Assembly: GCA_051883075.1 (NCBI GenBank)
Contig: JBJETA010000145.1
Location: forward strand, 1 to 8,274
Source of the DNA: Aminipila sp051883075
Lineage (GTDB): Bacteria; Bacillota; Clostridia; Peptostreptococcales; Anaerovoracaceae
DNA length: 8,274 nt
Direction: 5' to 3'
Shown here: in pieces, positions 1 through 6,518 of the stretch
Layout of the letters: every line of letters starts with the position of its first letter
Numbering within the stretch: position 1 is the first letter of the stretch
Position numbers and translations under genes: made by a program
The notes under the pieces: model-generated
Told to the model about the DNA's origin: nothing
What the model saw: the letters and a program-made list of their open reading frames with translations, nothing else
Databases searched by the model: none

Positions 1-1
1 G

Positions 2-67
2 TTTTTAAAAATGATTTATGAGAAGAAGCACTATTATGTGAAAGAAATTAACACCAGACCTATTTAG
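2..67 (+). CDS. Possible 3' end of an upstream gene (partial)
   Basis: The frame beginning at base 2 is open from the window edge to a TAG at 65-67, giving 21 residues ending in KEINTRPI. The other two forward frames close almost at once (TAA at 6-8 and TGA at 19-21). The reading stops only 19 nt before the next start codon, which matches the tight spacing of the rest of the block. It could therefore be the tail of the preceding gene of the same operon. Too little is visible to name a product, and a chance open frame of this length is possible. Confidence 0.35.
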   Translation, partial: FLKMIYEKKHYYVKEINTRPI

Positions 68-71
68 AATT

Positions 72-79
72 AAGGAGGA
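72..79 (+). promoter_or_regulatory. Ribosome binding site of the tcpD-like gene
   Basis: AAGGAGGA lies 7 nt upstream of the ATG at 87. It is a near-perfect Shine-Dalgarno sequence and supports that start. No convincing -35/-10 pair is visible in bases 1-86, so this gene is probably read from an upstream promoter. Confidence 0.8.
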
Positions 80-86
80 AAAGAGA

Positions 87-407
87 ATGAAAAATACGTT
101 GAATGAAAAGAGAGCAAATTTGAGCCTAAAAATTGTAGTTATGGCTATGATAATGATTTTGTACACTGCGCCGGTTTTTGCAGGAGTTGAAAATATTGGT
201 TCAAATATTGGGAACTGGGGTGTAGAGCAGATTGGGGCTTTTGCACTTTGTATAGTAGCCTTTATAGCAGTTAGATTTTTAGCTAAAAAAGCATGGGTTC
301 CATGTGGCGTGTTTTTAGCAATAGGTGCGGTTCTTCTTTACATTATTAATAACCCTGAAAAGTTGGAAATTATTGGTGAGACCTTATTTGGAATTGCCGT
401 TAAATAG
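87..407 (+). CDS. TcpD-like small membrane protein of the conjugation apparatus
   Basis: This is a 106-residue protein with a strong ribosome binding site. It has a basic N-terminus, a hydrophobic stretch at about residues 15-31 and a signal-peptidase-like site (PVFA|G, after residue 32). Two further hydrophobic helices follow at about 49-65 and 71-87, with a KKAW turn between them. The tail carries NPEKL and IGETL, which I recognise from TcpD-family membrane proteins of Gram-positive conjugative elements. Position directly before tcpE and virB4 homologues supports the assignment. Inferred role: a small inner component of the mating channel. If the signal is cleaved, the mature form would be about 74 residues with two helices, a topology like VirB2 pilins, so a pilin-like subunit is an alternative. 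The family call is from memory of motifs and context, not a search. Confidence 0.72.
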   Translation: MKNTLNEKRANLSLKIVVMAMIMILYTAPVFAGVENIGSNIGNWGVEQIGAFALCIVAFIAVRFLAKKAWVPCGVFLAIGAVLLYIINNPEKLEIIGETLFGIAVK

Positions 408-410
408 GTG
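406..410 (+). promoter_or_regulatory. Ribosome binding site deciding the tcpE start
   Basis: AGGTG at 406-410 lies 6 nt before the ATG at 417, good Shine-Dalgarno spacing. The in-frame GTG at 408 sits inside this motif and has no Shine-Dalgarno of its own, which favours 417 over 408 as the start. The motif straddles the tcpD stop codon (TAG 405-407), a layout consistent with translational coupling. Confidence 0.55.
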
Positions 411-416
411 AATGGA

Positions 417-869
417 ATGGCACAGCAAAAAGTATTGAGAACCTATGGAAAGATGTGGAAATTTGAACGTAAGATATATGCTGTTGGAGATATACGTCTT
501 CCTGTTCCGGTGAATCCGGATGAGGCAGTATATTTTGTATTGAGCCTTTTACTCGTTATAGGAGTATCAAAATATTTACCCTTTTTAAGTATTATTCCTG
601 CAGTTTTAAGGTATGTAGTAATGCCGTATTTAGTCATGAAGGTCATGACTAAAAAGAAGTTTGACGGTAAGTTGCCGCACCGCTTCCTAATTGGCTACAT
701 TGATTATATAGGACAGCCTAAAAGATTTGCCAGGTTTCAGGCAAAGGAGACATATAAAGATTTGAAATTTAATCCTATTGTGTATAGGAGGACTGAATAC
801 TTAAATCTAACGGAACAAGCTCTTAAAAAATCGAAAGGAGGGAAATGTAAATGTATCAATTCCCGGTAA
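417..869 (+). CDS. TcpE-family conjugation membrane protein (Tn916 Orf17-like)
   Basis: The protein has 150 residues from ATG 417 (153 if the GTG at 408 is used). The N-terminus is basic and carries an I-Y-x-V-G-D-I-R-L-P-V-P motif at about residues 20-31, typical of TcpE/Orf17 proteins. Two hydrophobic helices follow at about 37-52 and 57-77, then KKKFDGKLPHRFL (about 79-91), another family hallmark, and a basic C-terminal region. Known members are small membrane proteins needed for conjugation in pCW3-type systems and localise with the transfer complex at cell poles; their biochemical role is not settled. The last 19 nt overlap the virB4 start, which points to coupled translation. The coding sequence contains a perfect 11-bp hairpin at 629-653, described separately. 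Confidence 0.85.
   Translation: MAQQKVLRTYGKMWKFERKIYAVGDIRLPVPVNPDEAVYFVLSLLLVIGVSKYLPFLSIIPAVLRYVVMPYLVMKVMTKKKFDGKLPHRFLIGYIDYIGQPKRFARFQAKETYKDLKFNPIVYRRTEYLNLTEQALKKSKGGKCKCINSR
629..653 (+). repeat. Perfect 11-bp inverted repeat with 3-nt loop inside tcpE
   Basis: TTTAGTCATGA (629-639) and TCATGACTAAA (643-653) are exact reverse complements separated by AGG. The arms encode the end of the second membrane helix and the start of the KKKFDGK motif. No T-run follows on either strand, so this is not a standard intrinsic terminator. It could be an mRNA hairpin or a dyad protein-binding site, or it may simply reflect the codons used. Confidence 0.6.
834..843 (+). promoter_or_regulatory. Ribosome binding site of virB4, with a start-stop pair
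   Basis: AAAGGAGGGA lies 7 nt upstream of the ATG at 851, inside the 3' end of tcpE. Between them sits ATGTAA at 845-850, in the same frame as virB4: a start codon followed at once by a stop. The ATG at 845 is only 1 nt from the end of the site, too near for efficient use, so initiation at 851 is favoured. Confidence 0.75.
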
Positions 870-3334
870 CGTACTATGAAAAGAATCTGCTTTTTACTGA
901 AAAAAATGATTGCTCTTGGGCATGCTACAAGTTAATCGGATTTAATTATGATTTTCTCTCTGAAGATAAGCAGATAGCCTGGCTGGCCAGGCTGACAAGA
1001 TTTATAGTCAATCTTGGGTTGGAAGCAAAGATATTGATAATCCCGACGGTTGAGGATGTTTCAGAACACTATGATTCATTGATTGAAAGTCTGAGCAAGG
1101 AAGATGAACTATATGAACCGGCAGTAATACATGCGAGGGGTACAGAGCATTACCTTGCAGAAAAAGCAGAACTTATGGGGATTAATAATGACTACGAGGT
1201 TTATGTTATTTCTAAGATTCAAAAAACAAATAGCTTGTCAAATAGGCTTGATGAACTGTTCCGCCGACCTGCAAAGGTTCTTGAAGAGTTTTTTGGAGTT
1301 GAGAAAAGAGAAATACTAGAAAGTGAAATACGATATTTTTCAAATGCTGAATTGGCTTTTTTTAAGGAGCAGAGCAAACGTATAAGTCTTGAAAAAACTG
1401 ATGAAAAAACAATACAATGGTTAATTAAGCGCATGTTCAGAAGGGGACTGTCTGATAGTATTAAGCTTCGCAAAAACAGGGACGGAAGCATATGGAAACC
1501 TATGAGCCGGGAAACCGAAAAATATGGAGAAAAATCCATACGACCATTGAAAAGAGATGTTTTGACATTGACAGAAGGTCAAGTTGTGTCAAAAGAGCGA
1601 CATCTTGAAGTTTTAAACAGTGATGGAAAAACATCATATCAATCATTCTTAACACTATCACACATTCCGGACGGGCTTGCTTTTCCGGGAGGAGAATGGC
1701 TTCTTCTTTTGCAGGATTATCCTTTTGCGACAGAGGTATGCATACATATCAATTCTATTGCATATAGGGAATCTTTGAGAAAGATTGATGGAAAACGGCG
1801 GGAAATTAAGAGCCAGATTGAATATGTGGCACAATCAGACAGTGTACCTGATGAATTGTTTGAGGCTTCGGAAAGTGCTGATGGATTAGAGGCAGAGCTT
1901 AAGACTGACAGAGCACCGCTGCTTGATGTGTCGGTCAGCTTTTGCGTAGCTGCTGATAACGAAGAAGAGATGACAGAGCATGCTCTTTTTCTAAAAGAAC
2001 AAATGGAAGATCTTAATTTCGGAGTTGAAAGACCTTTTACAGATCAGGTTAAATTATTCATGGAATTTATCCCCGGGGCAGGACGTTACGTAAAGGATTA
2101 TATTCTTCCTTTGCCGCCTCAGACTCTGGCCGGTTCAATGTTTGCTGTGAGCCGCAGCCTTGGCGATAAAATGGGACCATATATTGGGACTACAGGACCG
2201 CTTCAGACAAATGTATTTTTGTGGCTTGCAAGAGCATGTCTATTAAATCGTTCTGCGTCAGCTGCGTTCCTTGGAACTCTTGGAGGAGGCAAATCATTTA
2301 ATGCTAACCTTCTTACGTATTTAAATATCCTTTACGGCGGGTCTGCTTTAATTTTGGATCCAAAGGGAGAAAGAGATTCGTGGAAGGATGATATCCCGGA
2401 ACTGAGAATGTTCACAAGCATAACGACACTTTCTTCATCAGACGAAGATATCGGTAAATTGGATCCGTTTATAATTTACAGGGATAACATGAATGAGGCA
2501 GCTGAACTTGCTCAGAACATTATTTGTGAGCTGTTTAAGATACTGCCTAAGGATGATGAGTATACTGCACTTATTGAGGCTATAGATTGGACAAAAGAAA
2601 GTGAAAATCCTTGCATGTCCACTCTTGCTGAACGTTTGGATAATTTTGAGAGAGAGGATTATCTTTATGAGACAGCGAGAAGGCTGGCAAGAAGGATAAA
2701 GACTGTGCGAAAGTCAGGTATGGCAAAGCTCTTATTTGGTACAGGAAAAGAAAAAGGACTTAGTTTTGATAACCGTCTAAATATACTTCAGATACAGAAT
2801 CTGCAGATGCCGGAAAGAGAAACACCAAAAGAAGACTACACACAGGAAGAACTGTTATCAACCGTACTTATGCTTCCAATTGCCGGATTTGCGAAGAAGT
2901 TTGCATTGTCAGATAGAAGTATATTTAAGATAGTTCTGTTTGACGAATCCTGGGCATTATCGTCAACACAGCTCGGCATCAAAACAATGAACTTCCTCGC
3001 AAGAATGGGGCGTTCATTAAATGCAGGATGTATTTTCATTGGACATTCCGTTAATGACCTGAAGGGTGAAGGAATCAAAAATGCCATAACATATAAGTTT
3101 TGTTTTAAAACGACGGAAATTAATGAAGTTAAGAGGGTACTGCAGTTCCTTGACTTAGAAGAAACCGATGAAAATATTCGTGTGGTAATGAACCTGGGAA
3201 ACGGACAATGTCTATTCCAAGATTTAGACGGAAGGGTAGGAAAGCTTCAGTTTGATGCTGTATATGAACATCTTATCTATGCTTTTAATACAAATCCGAA
3301 CAAAGAAAAAGGAAGTGCTGCGGATGAAGAGTAA
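851..3334 (+). CDS. VirB4-type conjugation ATPase (TcpF / Tn916 Orf16-like)
   Basis: This is an 827-residue protein of normal length for Gram-positive VirB4/TraE-like ATPases. Residues 1 to about 420 look like the N-terminal VirB4/CagE/TrbE domain, with a charged, probably coiled segment near 300-350. The P-loop is GTLGGGKS at residues 475-482 (K481, S482). It is followed by LILDPKGE, a VirB4-typical segment. Walker B is VLFDES with D698 and E699, then WALS; a GRSLNAG...IGHS stretch follows as in related ATPases. All ATP-binding elements look intact. Known role: a cytoplasmic, membrane-associated ATPase that energises assembly of the type IV secretion channel. The start at 851 has a strong ribosome binding site and overlaps tcpE by 19 nt; the 3' end overlaps the next gene by 11 nt. 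It is the only protein in the window with an intact P-loop ATPase signature. Confidence 0.95.
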   Translation: MYQFPVTYYEKNLLFTEKNDCSWACYKLIGFNYDFLSEDKQIAWLARLTRFIVNLGLEAKILIIPTVEDVSEHYDSLIESLSKEDELYEPAVIHARGTEHYLAEKAELMGINNDYEVYVISKIQKTNSLSNRLDELFRRPAKVLEEFFGVEKREILESEIRYFSNAELAFFKEQSKRISLEKTDEKTIQWLIKRMFRRGLSDSIKLRKNRDGSIWKPMSRETEKYGEKSIRPLKRDVLTLTEGQVVSKERHLEVLNSDGKTSYQSFLTLSHIPDGLAFPGGEWLLLLQDYPFATEVCIHINSIAYRESLRKIDGKRREIKSQIEYVAQSDSVPDELFEASESADGLEAELKTDRAPLLDVSVSFCVAADNEEEMTEHALFLKEQMEDLNFGVERPFTDQVKLFMEFIPGAGRYVKDYILPLPPQTLAGSMFAVSRSLGDKMGPYIGTTGPLQTNVFLWLARACLLNRSASAAFLGTLGGGKSFNANLLTYLNILYGGSALILDPKGERDSWKDDIPELRMFTSITTLSSSDEDIGKLDPFIIYRDNMNEAAELAQNIICELFKILPKDDEYTALIEAIDWTKESENPCMSTLAERLDNFEREDYLYETARRLARRIKTVRKSGMAKLLFGTGKEKGLSFDNRLNILQIQNLQMPERETPKEDYTQEELLSTVLMLPIAGFAKKFALSDRSIFKIVLFDESWALSSTQLGIKTMNFLARMGRSLNAGCIFIGHSVNDLKGEGIKNAITYKFCFKTTEINEVKRVLQFLDLEETDENIRVVMNLGNGQCLFQDLDGRVGKLQFDAVYEHLIYAFNTNPNKEKGSAADEE
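976..993 (+). repeat. GC-rich 8-bp hairpin near the 5' end of virB4
   Basis: AGCCTGGC (976-983) and GCCAGGCT (986-993) are exact reverse complements with a TG spacer. It could fold as a 7-bp stem with a 4-nt loop. It stands out as a GC-rich patch in AT-rich DNA, 125 nt into virB4. No T-run follows. It may act as a translation or transcription pause, or be chance (it encodes AWLARL). Confidence 0.4.
3306..3315 (+). promoter_or_regulatory. Ribosome binding site deciding the start at 3324
   Basis: AAAAAGGAAG ends 8 nt before the ATG at 3324. The frame is open further upstream, to an ATG at 3252, but that start has no such site, would overlap virB4 by 83 nt and would put an extra 24 residues before the signal peptide. 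The start at 3324 places the hydrophobic signal directly after a short basic N-terminus. Confidence 0.7.
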
Positions 3335-5471
3335 AATGGGTTTCCGGTTTTTTGCATTGATCTTAAGCTTGGTGATAGCCATAACGGCGGGAAGCGTGAT
3401 CGGATATGCAGAGTCTGCAGAAGACGATTTGTATCAGGATATTGATAAGGTAGCGGCAGAGTCGGGAAATGACTATTTTGTAAAGTATAGAGATAATTAT
3501 GAATTGGATACTGAAGAAATGTCTTTTTTTAAAGATACAAGCAGTGTAATTCTTAACATTCTCAATGCTTTTCTTTTTTCATTGCAGAAAAATATAGCAA
3601 CTGTTGTTATTAATATTTTTGCTTTTTCGTTATCAACAAATATAACGGAAATATTGGCAGAATATCTGCAGCCTTTTGTTGATGCAATGCATGAAGGGTT
3701 GTGGGGAAATTTAGCTGTATATGCTATAGCCTTTGCTGCGTTTGTACTGCTTATCAAACTGGCTCAAAACAGGACTGCACAAGCTCTTTCCAGCTTTTTA
3801 GCTTTAGTAATGATAATAACTATGGCATTTCTTTTTTATGCTTATCCTGTGGAACTTTTTGAAGGTATAGAACTGGTTGCAGATGGAGTATCAGATGAGG
3901 TTTTGGAAGGACCGTATAATGCTGTTGCCGAAGGCGGAAACGCAGACGATGCAAAAGGAAAAGCCTCTGCTTTATGCTGGGACATATTCGTTCATAAACC
4001 ATGGCAGATTCTTGAGTTTGGAACTGTGGAAACAGCTGAAAAATATGAATTGGAGATTTTAAAATATGAACCGGGTTCTGAAAATAGGTTAAAACAAGTT
4101 GAAAAACTCGCAGAATCAGAAAATTTGTTCTCTAAGAGCGTAAGTCATCAAATGGCGAGGTTAGTTACTGTATCAATATTATTCATTTTTAATTTGATAT
4201 TGATGCTTTTAATCCTTGCTTTTTCGTTGCTTATATTAGGGTACAAGATATTATTGCTGTTTTACATGTTGCTGGGTATATTCATTTTCTTAATTGCTCT
4301 TTTACCGTCATTTGGTGCGGAAATTATCAGAAGATGGAGTACAAGAACGATAGGGGTAGCTTTTACAAGAGTTTTAATAACCTTTTTCTTAGCGGTAATC
4401 CTTATATTCATGGACGTTATCTACTCCTTTGTTGAAGAATATGGTCTTGTTACCGTTTTACTTCTCATGATTGTAAGTATTGCTGCAGTATGGTTTGAAA
4501 GATATAGGCTGGTGGATCTTTTTGCCGGTTATAGAAGCACAAGTGAACAGCTGCCGCAATCTCTACGCAAAAGTTTAAATGTAGATATGAATGCTATTGA
4601 TACGGTTCTGACTTTAAGATATAAAGCATTAAGCAGTAATCCGAGCAGAACGAGTGGAAATGAGGATTCCACAGACAAAACATCTGGATATGGAGTTGCC
4701 GGCAATTATGTAAGAGGTAATGGAAATACTTTGGAAGAAAGAGGGAACAGAAACTCTGCATATTATTCTTCAGATATCAGGCAATCGGCCGAGGCCATGA
4801 ATGTATCTGCAGATAGACTTAGAACTGCAACAGATGATATGTCAGCATACTTTAGACATGCAGAAGAACTGCTCCAGAAGCAATATGATTACTCAAAGGC
4901 AAAAGCCGATGAAGCTGCAGAGAGGGAAAATAAGCCGGCAGAATATGATGATTTTGTAAAAAGAACAGATAAAATACGCTTAAAAGGGAATAGACAATTT
5001 GATAACAGAGATGTTTCAAACGTAGCAAGAATTATGAAAAGAACTGTAGAGCAAGGCGGAAGTGTGCAGGATGTAGTAACCGATGGAAGGTCTATATATC
5101 GAAAAAACCGCGATATCCAAAGACCTCAGTCATTGGATTATGCAAATTCGCAGATGCAGGCTCAAACTATTAGAATTCAGGAAAAGGTTCCAACACCTGT
5201 AAAACAGCAAAAAGGACTGGAATACTTCAGGGGGAACTTTGGAGAAGAAAAAGGAGAAGAAATATTTGAGAAGTTGTCACAAAAATATGGAACCGATGTG
5301 TTAAGGGAATATTCTCCGGATGCTGCAGAAAGCAGCAAAACGGCGGGAAATTCGCAAAAGATGTCTTATGCGCAGGTTATGAAGCAGATTCAGAAGCAGC
5401 AGCAAGAGAGAAGTAATAAACAAACTCAAAATCAGGCAGAGACACAGAAAATAAGAAATGGCGATGATTGA
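3324..5471 (+). CDS. VirB6/TcpH-like polytopic membrane protein (Tn916 Orf15 / CD3337-EF1849 type)
   Basis: The protein has 715 residues from ATG 3324, with an 11-nt overlap with virB4. Residues 1-29 look like a signal peptide or first membrane helix (possible cleavage after YA29). A short charged segment follows, then hydrophobic segments at about 73-105, 126-146, 152-175, 280-331 (probably two helices), 347-370 and 375-391. A soluble loop of about 100 residues lies between 176 and 279. Residues from about 393 to the end form a long hydrophilic tail rich in R, K, E, N and Q, with a glutamine-rich terminus. This layout and the position after VirB4 and before a wall hydrolase match Tn916 Orf15 and pCW3 TcpH, the presumed VirB6-like channel scaffold. 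The tail most likely faces the cytoplasm. Family membership is inferred from topology and synteny; the sequence itself has no catalytic motif I can see. Confidence 0.8.
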   Translation: MKSKMGFRFFALILSLVIAITAGSVIGYAESAEDDLYQDIDKVAAESGNDYFVKYRDNYELDTEEMSFFKDTSSVILNILNAFLFSLQKNIATVVINIFAFSLSTNITEILAEYLQPFVDAMHEGLWGNLAVYAIAFAAFVLLIKLAQNRTAQALSSFLALVMIITMAFLFYAYPVELFEGIELVADGVSDEVLEGPYNAVAEGGNADDAKGKASALCWDIFVHKPWQILEFGTVETAEKYELEILKYEPGSENRLKQVEKLAESENLFSKSVSHQMARLVTVSILFIFNLILMLLILAFSLLILGYKILLLFYMLLGIFIFLIALLPSFGAEIIRRWSTRTIGVAFTRVLITFFLAVILIFMDVIYSFVEEYGLVTVLLLMIVSIAAVWFERYRLVDLFAGYRSTSEQLPQSLRKSLNVDMNAIDTVLTLRYKALSSNPSRTSGNEDSTDKTSGYGVAGNYVRGNGNTLEERGNRNSAYYSSDIRQSAEAMNVSADRLRTATDDMSAYFRHAEELLQKQYDYSKAKADEAAERENKPAEYDDFVKRTDKIRLKGNRQFDNRDVSNVARIMKRTVEQGGSVQDVVTDGRSIYRKNRDIQRPQSLDYANSQMQAQTIRIQEKVPTPVKQQKGLEYFRGNFGEEKGEEIFEKLSQKYGTDVLREYSPDAAESSKTAGNSQKMSYAQVMKQIQKQQQERSNKQTQNQAETQKIRNGDD

Positions 5472-6516
5472 TATGAAAAAGCAAGAAAAACGCCGTAGAA
5501 GGCAAAATAAGCTGCTTAAAAAAGCTGTTCTTGCTGCCACTTTACCTACAATGCTTTTTCTCCTATTAGTTATAATCATGCTGTGTATGCTTGCCAGCTT
5601 TATGCCATCAGCAGCAGTAAGTGTTGTTGATGACTACAAAACGGCAGCAGAGCTGGCAGGCTGTACATGGCAGGAACTGCTTGTGTATGATACAGTGCGA
5701 TTTGAAAATGATTTTGAAAATGCTGACCCATATGTTTCAGCTGTTGACTTTATGAAAATGTATTATGAAAACTGGAGGAAACCTGAAGACTCAGGATGGG
5801 AGATGGTTTCTTCAGGTAATCTTAATACTGCTGAAGGTATAAGAAATTGGTTTGGGCTTGGTGCGGATAGCGATATTAACGATGTATTAAAAGCCGCTAA
5901 GGAAAAGCGCAAAGTAAAAAATAGAAGGAAGTCAGTTATTATATTCAGCGCAAAGGAACTAGATGACCTAATTATAGAAAAAGGATTCGATGAAGAACAG
6001 ATTCAATGGGCAGACATGCTTATGACTTCGGGAGCATTGGAGGAAATGTTTGGTGATGTATATAATCTTCCTGATTATATAGAATCAGTGAACGGAGGGT
6101 TCTTTGGATGGCCTACGCCTGAGCTTCAAACAGTAACCTCTAAATTTGATCAGAAAAGAATGCATCCTACATTGCATGTTATCAGACCTCACAACGGTGT
6201 AGATATATCTGGAGCAAATGCTATGGGAAGCCCTGTAGTTGCCATAGAAGAGGGCAAAGTTATACAAGTAGATACAAGCGGTGGAGAAAGAGGAATAAAC
6301 ATCAGAGTGCAGCATAACATCAAAGGTGATATTTGGATATCAAGATATCAGCATCTCTCAGCAGTAAAGTGCGAGGTGGGTGATAAGGTCCAAAAAGGAA
6401 CTGTGATTGGGGCAGTTGGAAATACCGGAATAGGCACAGGTCCGCATTTGCATTTAGAACTTACTTTCAATGGAGTTCTGATAGACCCACTGCCACTTAT
6501 TCAAGGAGGAAATTAA
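5458..6516 (+). CDS. Membrane-anchored M23 (LytM-type) peptidoglycan endopeptidase of the conjugation module
   Basis: This is a 352-residue protein. A very basic N-terminus (KKQEKRRRRQ) precedes one membrane helix at about 23-48, placing the rest outside the cell. Residues about 56-205 form a domain I cannot name with certainty; it has a W-Q-E-L-L-V-Y-D-T-V-R-F stretch reminiscent of the lysozyme-like region found in other conjugative hydrolases. The M23 domain spans about 215-345. Its zinc and catalytic residues are all present: H245 and D249 in HNGVD, H299 in YQHLS, and H330 and H332 in HLHLE. Known role of the family: metallo-endopeptidases cutting peptide cross-links. Here it probably opens the wall for the mating channel, the job done by TcpG or Orf14. 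The start is uncertain: ATGs at 5458, 5464 and 5473 have no good ribosome binding site, and the first two overlap the preceding gene, which suggests coupling. Confidence 0.93.
   Translation: MAMIDMKKQEKRRRRQNKLLKKAVLAATLPTMLFLLLVIIMLCMLASFMPSAAVSVVDDYKTAAELAGCTWQELLVYDTVRFENDFENADPYVSAVDFMKMYYENWRKPEDSGWEMVSSGNLNTAEGIRNWFGLGADSDINDVLKAAKEKRKVKNRRKSVIIFSAKELDDLIIEKGFDEEQIQWADMLMTSGALEEMFGDVYNLPDYIESVNGGFFGWPTPELQTVTSKFDQKRMHPTLHVIRPHNGVDISGANAMGSPVVAIEEGKVIQVDTSGGERGINIRVQHNIKGDIWISRYQHLSAVKCEVGDKVQKGTVIGAVGNTGIGTGPHLHLELTFNGVLIDPLPLIQGGN
6503..6510 (+). promoter_or_regulatory. Ribosome binding site of the tadZ-like gene
   Basis: AAGGAGGA lies 8 nt before the ATG at 6519 and overlaps the last codons of the M23 gene. 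This is one of the strongest sites in the window, so the Tad-like genes may be translated independently of the upstream frame while sharing the transcript. Confidence 0.8.
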
Positions 6517-6518
6517 AA

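Noticed and set aside
1..86. Promoter before the tcpD-like gene
   Set aside because: No convincing -35/-10 pair with normal spacing is seen, and an open frame ending at 67 suggests that transcription comes from upstream.
629..653. Intrinsic terminator at the tcpE hairpin
   Set aside because: The stem is AT-rich and is followed by A-rich sequence rather than a T-run; on the reverse strand no T-run follows either.
1219..1539. Antisense open frame of 106 codons within virB4
   Set aside because: It lies wholly opposite a well-supported gene, its product is low-complexity (rich in S, F, L) and it shows no recognisable domain.
3252..3323. Upstream extension of the VirB6-like gene to ATG 3252
   Set aside because: It would overlap virB4 by 83 nt and has no ribosome binding site, while ATG 3324 has one and directly precedes a signal-like segment.
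5301..5579. Antisense open frame of 92 codons across the VirB6-like/M23 junction
   Set aside because: The translation is a leucine/phenylalanine-rich shadow of the lysine- and glutamine-rich coding strand; nothing suggests a gene.
5781..5817. 9-bp inverted repeat (ACCTGAAGA / TCTTCAGGT) in the M23 gene
   Set aside because: With a 19-nt spacer, a match of this length is expected by chance in a window of this size.
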